A DNA stretch of 64,000 bases, taken from positions 372,001 through 436,000 of the forward strand of contig NZ_JACIEN010000003.1 of assembly GCF_014196925.1 (NCBI RefSeq), given 5' to 3'. Below the pieces are notes generated by a model, which worked only from the letters and a program-made list of their open reading frames with translations, was not told where the DNA came from and searched no databases. Shown piece after piece: positions 12,215-19,966 of this stretch. The position numbers and the translations under genes were made by a program. Position 1 is the stretch's first letter. Each line of letters opens with the position of its first letter. The stretch is from Chelatococcus caeni. Its GTDB lineage: Bacteria > Pseudomonadota > Alphaproteobacteria > Rhizobiales > Beijerinckiaceae.

Positions 12215-12234
12215 ATATAAACATATGTTTATAT
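12215..12234. promoter_or_regulatory. Perfect 20-bp palindrome, likely ArsR/SahR operator
   Basis: ATATAAACAT/ATGTTTATAT is a perfect inverted repeat, AT-rich in a GC-rich context, ending 17 bp before the start codon of the ArsR-methyltransferase gene. Size and symmetry suit a dimeric ArsR winged-helix protein, and the position would overlap the promoter and block transcription of the metF-metH operon. Confidence 0.75.
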
Positions 12235-12316
12235 GAAGCTGAGAGAGATGCAAGACCGAACACGGTTCGGCACAGACAAGACGCATACGGGCAGCAAGCA
12301 TGAGGGCGGCCGCGAT

Positions 12317-12456
12317 CCTCCCCCGCACCGGGGGAGGTGGCACCGCGAAGCGGTGACGGAGGGGGCCGCACGGCTGAGATTGTGAACACCGTTCCCGGCC
12401 CTCACCCCACCCGTCTCGGTCCTGCGGACCGATCCACCCTCCCCTGCAGGGGAGGG
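12317..12456. repeat. Composite intergenic palindromic repeat
   Basis: Two GC-rich hairpins bound this element: CCTCCCCC-GCACC-GGGGGAGG-type at 12317-12337 and the perfect palindrome CCCTCCCCTGCAGGGGAGGG at 12437-12456. Between them are GTGGCACCGCGAAGCGGTGA (an internal hairpin) and CCGTCTCGGTCCTGCGGACC. Repeats of this composition are common between genes in Hyphomicrobiales. It occupies most of the 345-bp gap 12199-12543 between a divergent promoter and the convergent tautomerase gene end. I see no gene in the gap. Confidence 0.7.
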
Positions 12457-12543
12457 ATCAATAGCGCTCTTTCACGTGCGATAGCCCTTCCCTTCCAGGA
12501 TACGGGCATCAGCCCGGTTGCCCTCGGCGCCATCCCGGCCCCT

Positions 12544-12963
12544 TCACGCCGGCACCGGCGCCTTCATCCTCGCCGCCATCGCCCGCTCGTCCTGCGTGCG
12601 GCCGCCGTAGCCGTAGGCGAAGCCGCGCGCCTCCATCACATGGACGTAGCTTTCCTCGTGCAGCGGCCCGAGCAGGCGGCCCATGGCGGCGAAGGTCGCG
12701 GCGATGAATTCCGCCGTCTCCGCGCGCGTGTTCGTGCCCTCCGTGATGCGGATGGACAGCCAGAAGCTCGCAAGCCCGCTCTCGGCGAGCGCATGGCCGC
12801 CGCAGAACCAGTCCTCCGCCGCGATCTCCTCCACCACCACCGCGGTGACGGCGGGGGACTTGCCCAGAATGTCGGCCGCAAGGGCGCTCGCCGTCCCTGC
12901 AATCTCGCGCCTGGCGACGCGGCGCCCCGGCGCCGCGGCAAACTTCACCTCGATGATCGGCAT
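12544..12963 (-). CDS. Tautomerase-family protein
   Basis: This is a small enzyme-like protein of 139 residues beginning Met-Pro-Ile-Ile-Glu-Val, so that removal of Met would expose the catalytic Pro1 of the 4-oxalocrotonate tautomerase superfamily. It is longer than the 62-residue canonical monomer and fits the longer family members with two beta-alpha-beta units (SIRITEGTNTRAETAEFI in the second half). The substrate is unknown. It is divergently transcribed from a LysR-type gene, which probably regulates it. Confidence 0.8.
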   Translation of the reverse strand: MPIIEVKFAAAPGRRVARREIAGTASALAADILGKSPAVTAVVVEEIAAEDWFCGGHALAESGLASFWLSIRITEGTNTRAETAEFIAATFAAMGRLLGPLHEESYVHVMEARGFAYGYGGRTQDERAMAARMKAPVPA

Positions 12964-13075
12964 GGTTCGTCTCCTGCATTTTCGGATGCAGCAGGCTACC
13001 GCGGCGGCATAGATTGAAAAATCGCATCATCAGAGATAACAATGATTGCGAAATGAAATGACTCGCGGAATCACC

Positions 13076-13924
13076 ATGGCGGCTCTCGACATCGACGCCG
13101 TTGAGGCCTTCGTTCTCACGGCCGATCTGCGCAGCTTCACCCGCGCGGCCGAAGTGCTGGGCACCACGCAATCGGTCGTGAGCCTGAAACTGCGCCGGCT
13201 GGAGGAGCGCCTCGGCCGACGCCTGCTGGAGCGCACGCCCCGTCTCGTCCGCCTCTCGCCCGAGGGTGCGGCCTTCCTGCAGCCGGCGCGCGACCTGCTC
13301 GCCGCCCACGAACGCGCCCTCGCCTGCGAGGCACCGCAGGAGCGGCGCCTCGTGCTCGGCATCAGCGACCATGTCGCCGGGCCCGACCTGCCCCGCCTCC
13401 TCGCCCGCCTCGGCGCGAGCGACCCGGCTCTGCGCATCGAGATCCGCTCGGGCTTCTCGCGGCCGCTGCTCGAGGCCTTCGACGCGGGCGAGGTCGATGC
13501 CGCGATCGTGCGGCGCGAGGCGGACCGGCGCGACGGCGAGGCGCTGTTCACCGATGATTTCGGCTGGTTCGCCGCCGAAAGCCTCGCGGGCAGCGCGCCG
13601 GTGGAGCCCCTGCCGCTCGCCTCGCTGGCGCCGCCCTGCGGCGTGCGGGGGCATGCGTTGCGCCTGCTCGATGCGGCCGGGATCGCCTGGACCGAGGCCT
13701 TCGTCGGCAGCGGCATCGCCGCCGTCACCGCGGCCGTCGAGGCCGGCCTCGCCGTCGCGCCGCTCGCCCGTCGCATCGCGCCGCCCGGCGCCGTCGACAT
13801 CGGGCCGGACTGGGGCCTGCCGGCCTTTCCCTCCTCACCCGTCGTGCTGCACAGCCGGGCAAGCGATCCACGCACGCGCACGGCCCTGCGCACCCTCGCC
13901 GCGGCTTTTCGCGCGCGCCGTTGA
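13076..13924 (+). CDS. LysR-type transcriptional regulator
   Basis: This 282-residue LTTR has an N-terminal winged helix (DAVEAFVLTADLRSFTRAAE, then SVVSLKLRRLEERLGRRLLERTPR) and a C-terminal effector-binding domain (about 90-280). ATG 13076 was chosen; an upstream ATG at 13058 and a TTG at 13046 are in frame, and none has a strong ribosome binding site. It is divergent from the tautomerase gene with about 110 bp between, the standard layout for an LTTR and its target. Confidence 0.88.
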   Translation: MAALDIDAVEAFVLTADLRSFTRAAEVLGTTQSVVSLKLRRLEERLGRRLLERTPRLVRLSPEGAAFLQPARDLLAAHERALACEAPQERRLVLGISDHVAGPDLPRLLARLGASDPALRIEIRSGFSRPLLEAFDAGEVDAAIVRREADRRDGEALFTDDFGWFAAESLAGSAPVEPLPLASLAPPCGVRGHALRLLDAAGIAWTEAFVGSGIAAVTAAVEAGLAVAPLARRIAPPGAVDIGPDWGLPAFPSSPVVLHSRASDPRTRTALRTLAAAFRARR

Positions 13925-13929
13925 CGGGA

Positions 13930-14634
13930 TCAGAGCGTCACCACCGGCGTCGCATGGTCGGCGATGGCGACGCGGCAATGGCCGCCGCAATGGGCGGCGA
14001 CGAGGGCGACGAAATCGGCGACCGCCGCCTCGAGGTCGCCGACGCCGTTCGCCTGGATGGTGGTGACGGTGCGCGTGGTGTTGGGATCGATGCCGGTGCG
14101 TGCATCCTGCCGCCAGTTCCAGCGCCGGCACAGCACGTGGCGGGCATCGGCATAGACCACCTCGCCGGGCTTCGGCGGGTCCTCCGGATCCGCATCGGGG
14201 GCGGCCGCCATATCGCGAAAGCTGTCGCCCTCGCGGGCGTAGCGGAAGGCGAGCGGCGGGGCGACCTTGTCACGGTCGTCCGCCCCGCAGCAGAAGACGT
14301 GGGTCAGCGACACGACGTTGTAGAGGTCGACGAAGCTGTTGACGACGGGCAGCCGTTCACCGGCGGTGACGCGCTTGACGAGCCGCTCGACCGAGGAGCG
14401 GTAGCTCGTCTTCTTGATGCCGAAGCCCTTGTAGGCCTCGCGCCAGGCGGCGATGCCCGGCACCTGCGACAGTTCGCGCTGGCCCCAGCGCTGCCGGCAC
14501 TCGGCCTCGCGCTCGGCGATGAGCGCATCGAGGGCGGGCGGGCGCGCACCGGTGATCGCAAGATCGTCGACCGCCACCACCGCCACGCGGAATTTCGGAA
14601 AAGCCGCTGTGATGTCGGCGATCGACAGTTGCAT
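13930..14634 (-). CDS. B3/B4 tRNA-binding-domain protein
   Basis: This 234-residue stand-alone protein resembles the B3/B4 domain of phenylalanyl-tRNA synthetase beta chain. Visible family features include YKGFGIKKTSYRSSVERL, a NSFVDLYNVVSL strand-helix and a C-terminal GVGDLEAAVADFV segment. Free-standing B3/B4 proteins are thought to act on mis-acylated tRNA or on free amino acids, but the substrate of this one is not known. The start MQLSIADITAAFPKFRV follows a GAGG sequence; the 20-residue extension upstream is low-complexity and was discarded. It is convergent with the LysR gene. Confidence 0.82.
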   Translation of the reverse strand: MQLSIADITAAFPKFRVAVVAVDDLAITGARPPALDALIAEREAECRQRWGQRELSQVPGIAAWREAYKGFGIKKTSYRSSVERLVKRVTAGERLPVVNSFVDLYNVVSLTHVFCCGADDRDKVAPPLAFRYAREGDSFRDMAAAPDADPEDPPKPGEVVYADARHVLCRRWNWRQDARTGIDPNTTRTVTTIQANGVGDLEAAVADFVALVAAHCGGHCRVAIADHATPVVTL

Positions 14635-14724
14635 GGGAGGCCTCGCTGCTGGTCGGGGCCGCGAGCCTGCACCAATTGCCGCAGCCGATGCCATGCCGGT
14701 GGCGCATCGCGGGTCTGCGCGGGA

Positions 14725-16200
14725 TCAGCGGAAGGGGGGTTCGTCGAAGCTGCGCAGCTTGCGTGAATGCAGCTGCGCCCGCTGGCTGCGCAGGAGGTCG
14801 AGCGCCTTGAGGCCGATCTCGAGATGCTCCCCCACCGCCCGCTCGTAGAAGGCGTTGGCCGCGCCGGGCAGCTTGATCTCGCCGTGCAGCGGCTTGTCGG
14901 AGACGCAGAGCAGGGTGCCGTAGGGCACGCGCAGGCGATAGCCCTGGGCGGCGATGGTGCCGCTCTCCATGTCCACCGCGATGGCGCGCGAGAGGTTGAT
15001 GACCCGCCGCTCCTGCGACCAGCGCAGCTCCCAGTTGCGGTCGTCGTTGGTGAGGACGGTGCCGGTGCGCAGGCGCCGCTTCAGCGCCTCGCCCTTGTCG
15101 CCGGTCACGATGGCCGCCGCCTCCTGCAGGGCGACCTGCACCTCGGCGAGCGCCGGGATCGGCACATGCGTCGGCACCGCCTCGTCGAGGATGCGGTCCT
15201 GCCTGAGATAGGCGTGGGCGAGCACGTAGTCGCCGATCATCTGCGACTGGCGCAGGCCGCCGCAGTGGCCGATCATCAGCCAGCAGTGCGGGCGCAGCAC
15301 GGCGAGATGGTCGGTGATGTTCTTGGCGTTAGCCGGTCCGACGCCGATGTTGACGAGGGTCACGCCATGGCCGTCGCGCGCCACGAGGTGATAGGCCGGC
15401 ATCTGGAAGCGGTGCCAGGCGACGCCGGTGACGCGCGCGATGGCCTCGTCCTCCGCGAGCCCGCGCGGGATGACGACATTGCCCGGCAGCACCAGACGCT
15501 CATAGCGGTCGTCGTCGTTGAGCCGCGCCAGTGCCCAGCGCACGAACTGGTCGACGTAGCGGTGATAGTTGGTGAGCAGCACCCAGGGCTGGATGAGGCG
15601 CCAGTCGGTCCCGGTGTAGTGCACGAGCCGCCTGAGCGAGAAATCGACGCGGACCGCATCGAAGAGGGCGAGCGGGCGCGCCCTGCCCTCCTCGACCTCC
15701 CACAGTCCGTCGGCGATCTCGTCACCGACCGCGGCCAGCATGGGCGTCGGGAAGAAGCGCGCGAGCTCGGCCGCGCTCACGCCCTGCCCCGCGAGTTCGT
15801 CCCCCCGGTCGACGATATAGGGATAGGGAATGTCGAGCCCGCTGACGCCCACCTCCACGCGGGCGTCGAAATCCTGCATCAGGAGGCCGAGTTGCTCGAC
15901 GAGATAAGGCCGGAAGGCCTCGGGCTGCGTCACCGTCGTCGAATAGACGCCCGGGCCCTGGAACTTGGCATAGGCGCGCGCCGAGACCGGCATGACGCCC
16001 TCCGGGCGATAGGTCACGCGCACTTCGGGATAGCGGAAGGTGGCCCGCTCGGCCGGCGTCGGCGGCTTGTGCTCCTTCAGATAGCGCTCGAGCGCGCCGC
16101 GCAGGGACTGGCAGGCCGCCCCATGCAGTGCCGCGAGCCGATCGACCGCTTCGCTCGCGCTCGCGACCTGCTCGAACCCGCCTGCCTTCATCACGTTCAC
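14725..16200 (-). CDS. amn: AMP nucleosidase
   Basis: Amn hydrolyses AMP to adenine and ribose 5-phosphate and so adjusts the adenylate pool. The 491-residue length is typical. The N-terminal AMN_N domain covers about residues 25-190 (FRYPEVRVTYRP, YSTTVTQPEAFRPYL, GLDIPYPYIVDRGDEL). A nucleoside phosphorylase-like domain follows (about 275-470) with TLVNIGVGPANAKNITDHLA, LMIGHCGGLRQSQ and the substrate-site IAVDMESGTIAAQGYRLRV. It is transcribed alone. The gap to the next gene contains no obvious regulatory element. Confidence 0.96.
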   Translation of the reverse strand: MNVMKAGGFEQVASASEAVDRLAALHGAACQSLRGALERYLKEHKPPTPAERATFRYPEVRVTYRPEGVMPVSARAYAKFQGPGVYSTTVTQPEAFRPYLVEQLGLLMQDFDARVEVGVSGLDIPYPYIVDRGDELAGQGVSAAELARFFPTPMLAAVGDEIADGLWEVEEGRARPLALFDAVRVDFSLRRLVHYTGTDWRLIQPWVLLTNYHRYVDQFVRWALARLNDDDRYERLVLPGNVVIPRGLAEDEAIARVTGVAWHRFQMPAYHLVARDGHGVTLVNIGVGPANAKNITDHLAVLRPHCWLMIGHCGGLRQSQMIGDYVLAHAYLRQDRILDEAVPTHVPIPALAEVQVALQEAAAIVTGDKGEALKRRLRTGTVLTNDDRNWELRWSQERRVINLSRAIAVDMESGTIAAQGYRLRVPYGTLLCVSDKPLHGEIKLPGAANAFYERAVGEHLEIGLKALDLLRSQRAQLHSRKLRSFDEPPFR

Positions 16201-16387
16201 GCGCCGTCTCCCTTGGCCCGCGGTCTCGGCCCGTAGCGGGCCCTCTGATCAAGGTGGCGCTTGCGCAACCACTCGTCCAGCCGGGCGGCCGCATTTGCCA
16301 AAACCGGGCATCTTTTGCCGACCTCGCCGCCGTGCTATTTGAGAGCATATCTGTAGCGGCGCGTCGCGCCGAGGGGGGCGTATCATC

Positions 16388-17302
16388 TTGCACAATGTGT
16401 TGCGACTGACGTCGGCAGCAGTGCGTCGTGCGCCTGGCCGCCTGGGGTGCATCCTTCTCGCCGCGGCCGGGCTTCTCCTGTCGCCCGCCGCGCCACGCGC
16501 GCAGGAGAATGTCCGGATCCCCTCCCCTGCGGCGGCAGCGGACGCCGGCCCGGGCTGCGCCGCCCATCAGCCGATGCTGAAGGTCAACGACACGCTGGAG
16601 CGGACGGCCGAGCGCATCGCGACCGGGGCTCCGCTCACCATCCTCGCCATCGGCTCCTCGACGACGGCCGGCGTCGGCGCATCCGCTCCGGGCGCCGGCT
16701 ACCCGCTGCAGCTCGAACGGCTCGTCGAAGCCGCCCTGCCGGGCATCGAGGTGCGCATGCACGTGTCGGGCGTCGGCGGCGAGACGGCGGCGCAGACGCT
16801 CGTTCGCCTCGAGCAGCAGCTCGCCATCGTGCAGCCGGACCTCGTGCTCTGGCAGGTCGGAACCAATGACGCCCTTGCCGACGTGCACGAGGATGCCTTC
16901 CGGGAGCTGATCGAGCGCGGCGTCACGAGCGTTCTCGCCACCGGCGCCGACCTTGTCCTGATCGACCAGCAGTTCTACCCCACCATCTCGCGGCCGGCGC
17001 GCTACGAACGCTTCGTGTCCATCGTCGACGACGTCGGCACGCGCATGAAGGCCTGCGTCTTCTCCCGCTACGGGCTCATGAAGACCTGGGCCCTCCATGC
17101 GCCGGGCGGCCTGCGCCCGATGCTGGCGGCAGACGGCTTCCACATGAGTGACCGGGGCTATGCCTGCCTCGCCGGCAGCCTCGCCCGGGAGATCATGGAC
17201 GCCGCCCGCACGCCGGACGTCGCGGCGGCGACCCACACCCGGCTGGTCCCGTCGCCCGCCCCCCAGATCGTCCTGACGGCCGGCGGGGCGAGCGGCTTCT
17301 GA
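16388..17302 (+). CDS. Exported SGNH/GDSL-family hydrolase
   Basis: This is a predicted secreted or periplasmic esterase-type hydrolase of 304 residues. A signal peptide (hydrophobic CILLAAAGLLLSPAAPRAQ, cleavage near residue 39) precedes an SGNH fold. Block I is IGSSTTAG (nucleophile Ser91 by alignment with GDS), the glycine of block II is in SGVGGETAAQT, block III is GTND and block V is DGFHMSDRG, so all four catalytic positions are kept. The substrate is unknown; related proteins act on acetylated sugars or lipids. The start is a TTG; GTG 16397 is an alternative. It is divergent from amn. Confidence 0.85.
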   Translation: MHNVLRLTSAAVRRAPGRLGCILLAAAGLLLSPAAPRAQENVRIPSPAAAADAGPGCAAHQPMLKVNDTLERTAERIATGAPLTILAIGSSTTAGVGASAPGAGYPLQLERLVEAALPGIEVRMHVSGVGGETAAQTLVRLEQQLAIVQPDLVLWQVGTNDALADVHEDAFRELIERGVTSVLATGADLVLIDQQFYPTISRPARYERFVSIVDDVGTRMKACVFSRYGLMKTWALHAPGGLRPMLAADGFHMSDRGYACLAGSLAREIMDAARTPDVAAATHTRLVPSPAPQIVLTAGGASGF

Positions 17303-17322
17303 AGCTCTCCTGAAGCTTTTTT
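17302..17322 (+). terminator. Weak rho-independent terminator after the SGNH hydrolase gene
   Basis: A short AAGCT/AGCTT stem with a 7-nt loop begins right at the stop codon and is followed by six T residues. The stem is only five base pairs, so efficiency would be modest. Confidence 0.4.
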
Positions 17323-17373
17323 ACGGAACAAGTCGGCGCTCGAATTGTTAGCCGGTTATGGTATATTCGATTC

Positions 17374-17553
17374 GTTCGGTTTTCGTTTCGCTTCCGCAGC
17401 AAACTTGCGGCAGGCGCGAGCGTGGCAGCCGTAGCCGACATGACAGTCCGCACAAAGGGGCGTATGACTGTTATGGCGCTGCCATAAGCGCCGCTTGCTC
17501 CCGCCGCTTCGATTGAGCAGCGCCCCTTCGCGAAGGGGCGGCGTTTTCGTTTT
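17374..17553 (+). ncRNA. Candidate structured small RNA
   Basis: The 310-bp gap 17303-17612 has no convincing gene but looks transcribed. An extended -10 element TGG-TATATT (17359-17367) would start RNA near 17374. Three hairpins follow: TTATGGC-GCT-GCCATAA (17471-17487), TGCTC...GAGCA (17496-17519) and CGCCCCTT-CGCG-AAGGGGCG (17521-17540), the last followed by GCGTTTTCGTTTT. Promoter, stacked hairpins and terminator together suggest a small RNA of about 180 nt, or a long structured leader or attenuator of the Nudix gene downstream. I do not recognise the family. A 15-codon frame (17434-17481) crosses it but has no ribosome binding site. Confidence 0.4.
17521..17553 (+). terminator. Rho-independent terminator
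   Basis: A perfect 20-bp palindrome (stem CGCCCCTT, loop CGCG, stem AAGGGGCG) is followed by GCGTTTTCGTTTT on the plus strand. It ends the candidate small RNA and lies 60 bp before the Nudix gene, so that gene needs its own promoter downstream or read-through. Confidence 0.7.
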
Positions 17554-17612
17554 GCGGAGTGGCGGAAACCGGGCAGGCCCGTTAAGACCAGCGAGGTTCA
17601 CAACAAAAAACG

Positions 17613-18068
17613 ATGTATCAGGAGCCCATGGGCAAGTCCCGCCGCAAGCAGTTCGGTGCCATCCCGGTGCGTTTCACCCCGGAGGGCCAGCTCGAGATCA
17701 TGCTGATCACCTCGCGCCAGACGCGCCGCTGGATCGTGCCCAAGGGATGGCCGATGAAGGGCCTCGACGGCCATGACACGGCGGCACGCGAGGCCTTTGA
17801 GGAGGCGGGCGTGGCCGGCTCCATCGCAGCCCACCCCATCGGCTCCTATGTCTATGCCAAGCGGTTGAAGCGCAACGCGACCGTCGACTGCGAGGTCGAG
17901 CTCTTCCCGCTGACGGTCGAGAAGGAGCGCCGCCGCTGGCCGGAGATGGACGAGCGCGAACGGCGCTGGTTCTCTCCCGACGAGGCGGCACAGCTCGTCG
18001 ACGAGGAAGATCTCGCCAGCATCATCGAGAAGTTGCCCGACACCTTGGGCTCCGGCCAGCCCGGCTGA
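17613..18068 (+). CDS. Nudix hydrolase, diphosphoinositol-polyphosphate-hydrolase-like
   Basis: This 151-residue Nudix protein hydrolyses a nucleoside diphosphate linked to another group X. The core RRWIVPKGWPMKGLD and REAFEEAGV are clear. The Nudix box keeps the REx2EExG part that binds the metal, but the first conserved glutamate of Gx5Ex7REUxEExGU is replaced. The PKGWPMKG form is typical of the DIPP-like subgroup in Rhizobiales. The start MYQEPMGKSRRKQFG is a weak choice; Met6 is possible. Its substrate cannot be predicted. Confidence 0.88.
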   Translation: MYQEPMGKSRRKQFGAIPVRFTPEGQLEIMLITSRQTRRWIVPKGWPMKGLDGHDTAAREAFEEAGVAGSIAAHPIGSYVYAKRLKRNATVDCEVELFPLTVEKERRRWPEMDERERRWFSPDEAAQLVDEEDLASIIEKLPDTLGSGQPG

Positions 18069-18079
18069 CGCCGGCTCGC

Positions 18080-19333
18080 TCAGCTGTAGCGGCTCATGGC
18101 AAGGTCCGCCGTCTCGATCTCGGCCTTGCGCCCTCCGACGATGTCGGCGATGACGCGGCCGGAGCCGCAGGCCATCGTCCAGCCCAGCGTACCGTGACCC
18201 GTGTTGAGATAGAGGTTGGACAGGCGCGTCGGCCCGATCACCGGCGTGCCGTCCGGCGTCATGGGCCTCAGGCCGCACCAGAAGCTCGCCTTCGTCAGAT
18301 CGCCCCCGTCCGGGAACAGGTCGCCGACGGAATGATCGAGCGTCGCGCGCCGGGCCGGCCGCAGCGTCATGTCATAGCCGCAGACCTCCGCCGTGCCGCC
18401 GACGCGGATGCGGTCGCCGAGGCGGGTGATCGCCACCTTGTAGGTCTCGTCCATCACCGTCGACACCGGTGCGGCCGCCTCGTCGACGACCGGCGCGGTG
18501 ATCGAATAGCCCTTCACCGGATAGACCGGGATCGACAGGCCGAGCGGGCGCAGCAGCAGCGGCGAAAAGCTGCCCAGCGCCAGGACATAGGCATCGGCCG
18601 TGAGGAAGCCCGCATCGGTCGACGCGCCGGCGAGCCGCCCGCCCTCCACCGACAGGGCCTTGATGTTGACGCCCTGGCGGAAGACCACGCCCATGTCGGC
18701 GCACAACGCCGCGAGCTTCTGCGTGAACAGGTGGCAATCGCCCGTCTCGTCGTCGGGCAGGCGGAACCCGCCGACGAACTTCTCGCGCACCCTCGCAAGG
18801 GCCGGCTCGGCCCGGATGCAGCCCTCGACGTCCAGCACCTCGTAGGGCACGCCTGACTCGGCGAGGATGGCCGCATCCTTCGCCGTCGCCTCCAGCTGCG
18901 CCGCCTCGCGGAAGAGCTGCAAGGTGCCGCGGCTGCGCTCGTCATAGGCGATGCCCGTCTCGGCGCGCAGGGCCCGCAGCAGGTCGCGGCTGTATTCGGC
19001 GAGCCGCACCATGCGGGCTTTGTTGACCGCGTAGCGCGCGCTCGTGCAGTTGGCGAGCATCTGCGCCATCCAGACCCACATCGCGGGATCGAGCCGCGGC
19101 CGCACGACGAGCGGCCCATGCTTCATCAGGAGCCACTTGACCGCCTTGACCGGCACGCCGGGCCCGGCCCACGGCGCGGAATAGCCGGGCGAGACCTCGC
19201 CGGCATTGGCATAGCTCGTCTCGAGCGCAGGCGCCGGCTGCCGGTCGACGACCGTGACCTCATGCCCAGCCTTGGCGAGGTAATACGCGCTGGCGACGCC
19301 GATCACGCCGCTGCCGAGAACGAGCACCTTCAC
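18080..19333 (-). CDS. dadA: D-amino acid dehydrogenase small subunit
   Basis: DadA oxidatively deaminates D-amino acids, chiefly D-alanine, at the inner membrane and passes electrons to the respiratory chain. The 417-residue product has the FAD-binding [19 protein letters not shown] at the N-terminus, [27 protein letters not shown] and the C-terminal [17 protein letters not shown], all diagnostic of the DadA group. It is divergent from an Lrp/AsnC-family gene with a 165-bp AT-rich gap, matching the known regulation of dad genes by Lrp-type proteins. No alanine racemase gene (dadX) is next to it. Confidence 0.95.
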   Translation of the reverse strand: MKVLVLGSGVIGVASAYYLAKAGHEVTVVDRQPAPALETSYANAGEVSPGYSAPWAGPGVPVKAVKWLLMKHGPLVVRPRLDPAMWVWMAQMLANCTSARYAVNKARMVRLAEYSRDLLRALRAETGIAYDERSRGTLQLFREAAQLEATAKDAAILAESGVPYEVLDVEGCIRAEPALARVREKFVGGFRLPDDETGDCHLFTQKLAALCADMGVVFRQGVNIKALSVEGGRLAGASTDAGFLTADAYVLALGSFSPLLLRPLGLSIPVYPVKGYSITAPVVDEAAAPVSTVMDETYKVAITRLGDRIRVGGTAEVCGYDMTLRPARRATLDHSVGDLFPDGGDLTKASFWCGLRPMTPDGTPVIGPTRLSNLYLNTGHGTLGWTMACGSGRVIADIVGGRKAEIETADLAMSRYS

Positions 19334-19498
19334 GACATTCCTCCGCTCACCGGATCAGCCCCGCCGCATCATCGGCAGGCGATGCCTCAGGCGCAGGATA
19401 CACGCAATGATCCCCTCATTTCCTTGCATGATATCGAACTATATGCGAATATTAGCCGGATCATTGCAAATTATGTTCATGTTTTAGAGGAAAATTGC

Positions 19499-19954
19499 AT
19501 GCGCGAGCTTGATGCGACAGACCTGCGCATGGTGCGCCTCCTGCGTCAGGACGGCCGGATGAGCAATGCCAAGCTCGCCACCGAGGTGGGCCTGTCGCAG
19601 TCGGCCTGCCTGCGGCGCCTGCACAACCTCGAGGAAAGCGGCGTCATCCGCGGCTATGCTGCCATCGTCGACGAGGGGCCGCGCAGCGACGCGACGGTGG
19701 TCATCGTGCAGATATCGCTCGAGCGTCAGACCGAGGAGTTCCTCCGCCGTTTCGAGGCCGCGGTGCGCAAGTGTCCCGAGGTGCAGGAGTGCTACCTGAT
19801 GACCGGCCTCGCCGATTACCACCTGCGCGTCTCGGCCAAGGATGCCGCCGACTACGAGCGCATCCATACGGACGTCCTGTCGCGGCTACCCGGGGTCGCG
19901 CGCATCCAGTCGGCCTTCGCCATCCGCAGCGTCGTCCGTGCCGCCCGCCCGTGA
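19499..19954 (+). CDS. Lrp/AsnC-family transcriptional regulator
   Basis: This 151-residue feast/famine regulator has an N-terminal helix-turn-helix (LDATDLRMVRLLRQDGRMSNAKLATEVGLS, then SACLRRLHNLEESGVI) and a C-terminal RAM ligand-binding domain (about 65-140, ending in CYLMTGLADYHLRVSAKD). The ATG follows AGAGGAAAATTGC. It is divergent from dadA, so it probably senses an amino acid and controls D-amino acid catabolism. An in-frame upstream extension of 127 residues lies in the dadA 5' end and leader and was discarded. Confidence 0.92.
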   Translation: MRELDATDLRMVRLLRQDGRMSNAKLATEVGLSQSACLRRLHNLEESGVIRGYAAIVDEGPRSDATVVIVQISLERQTEEFLRRFEAAVRKCPEVQECYLMTGLADYHLRVSAKDAADYERIHTDVLSRLPGVARIQSAFAIRSVVRAARP

Positions 19955-19966
19955 GGGGACGGCCGG

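Noticed and set aside
17434-17481. A 15-codon frame in the SGNH/Nudix gap as a small protein gene.
   Set aside because: It has no Shine-Dalgarno sequence and overlaps RNA hairpins. The hairpin and terminator structure better fits a non-coding RNA or leader.
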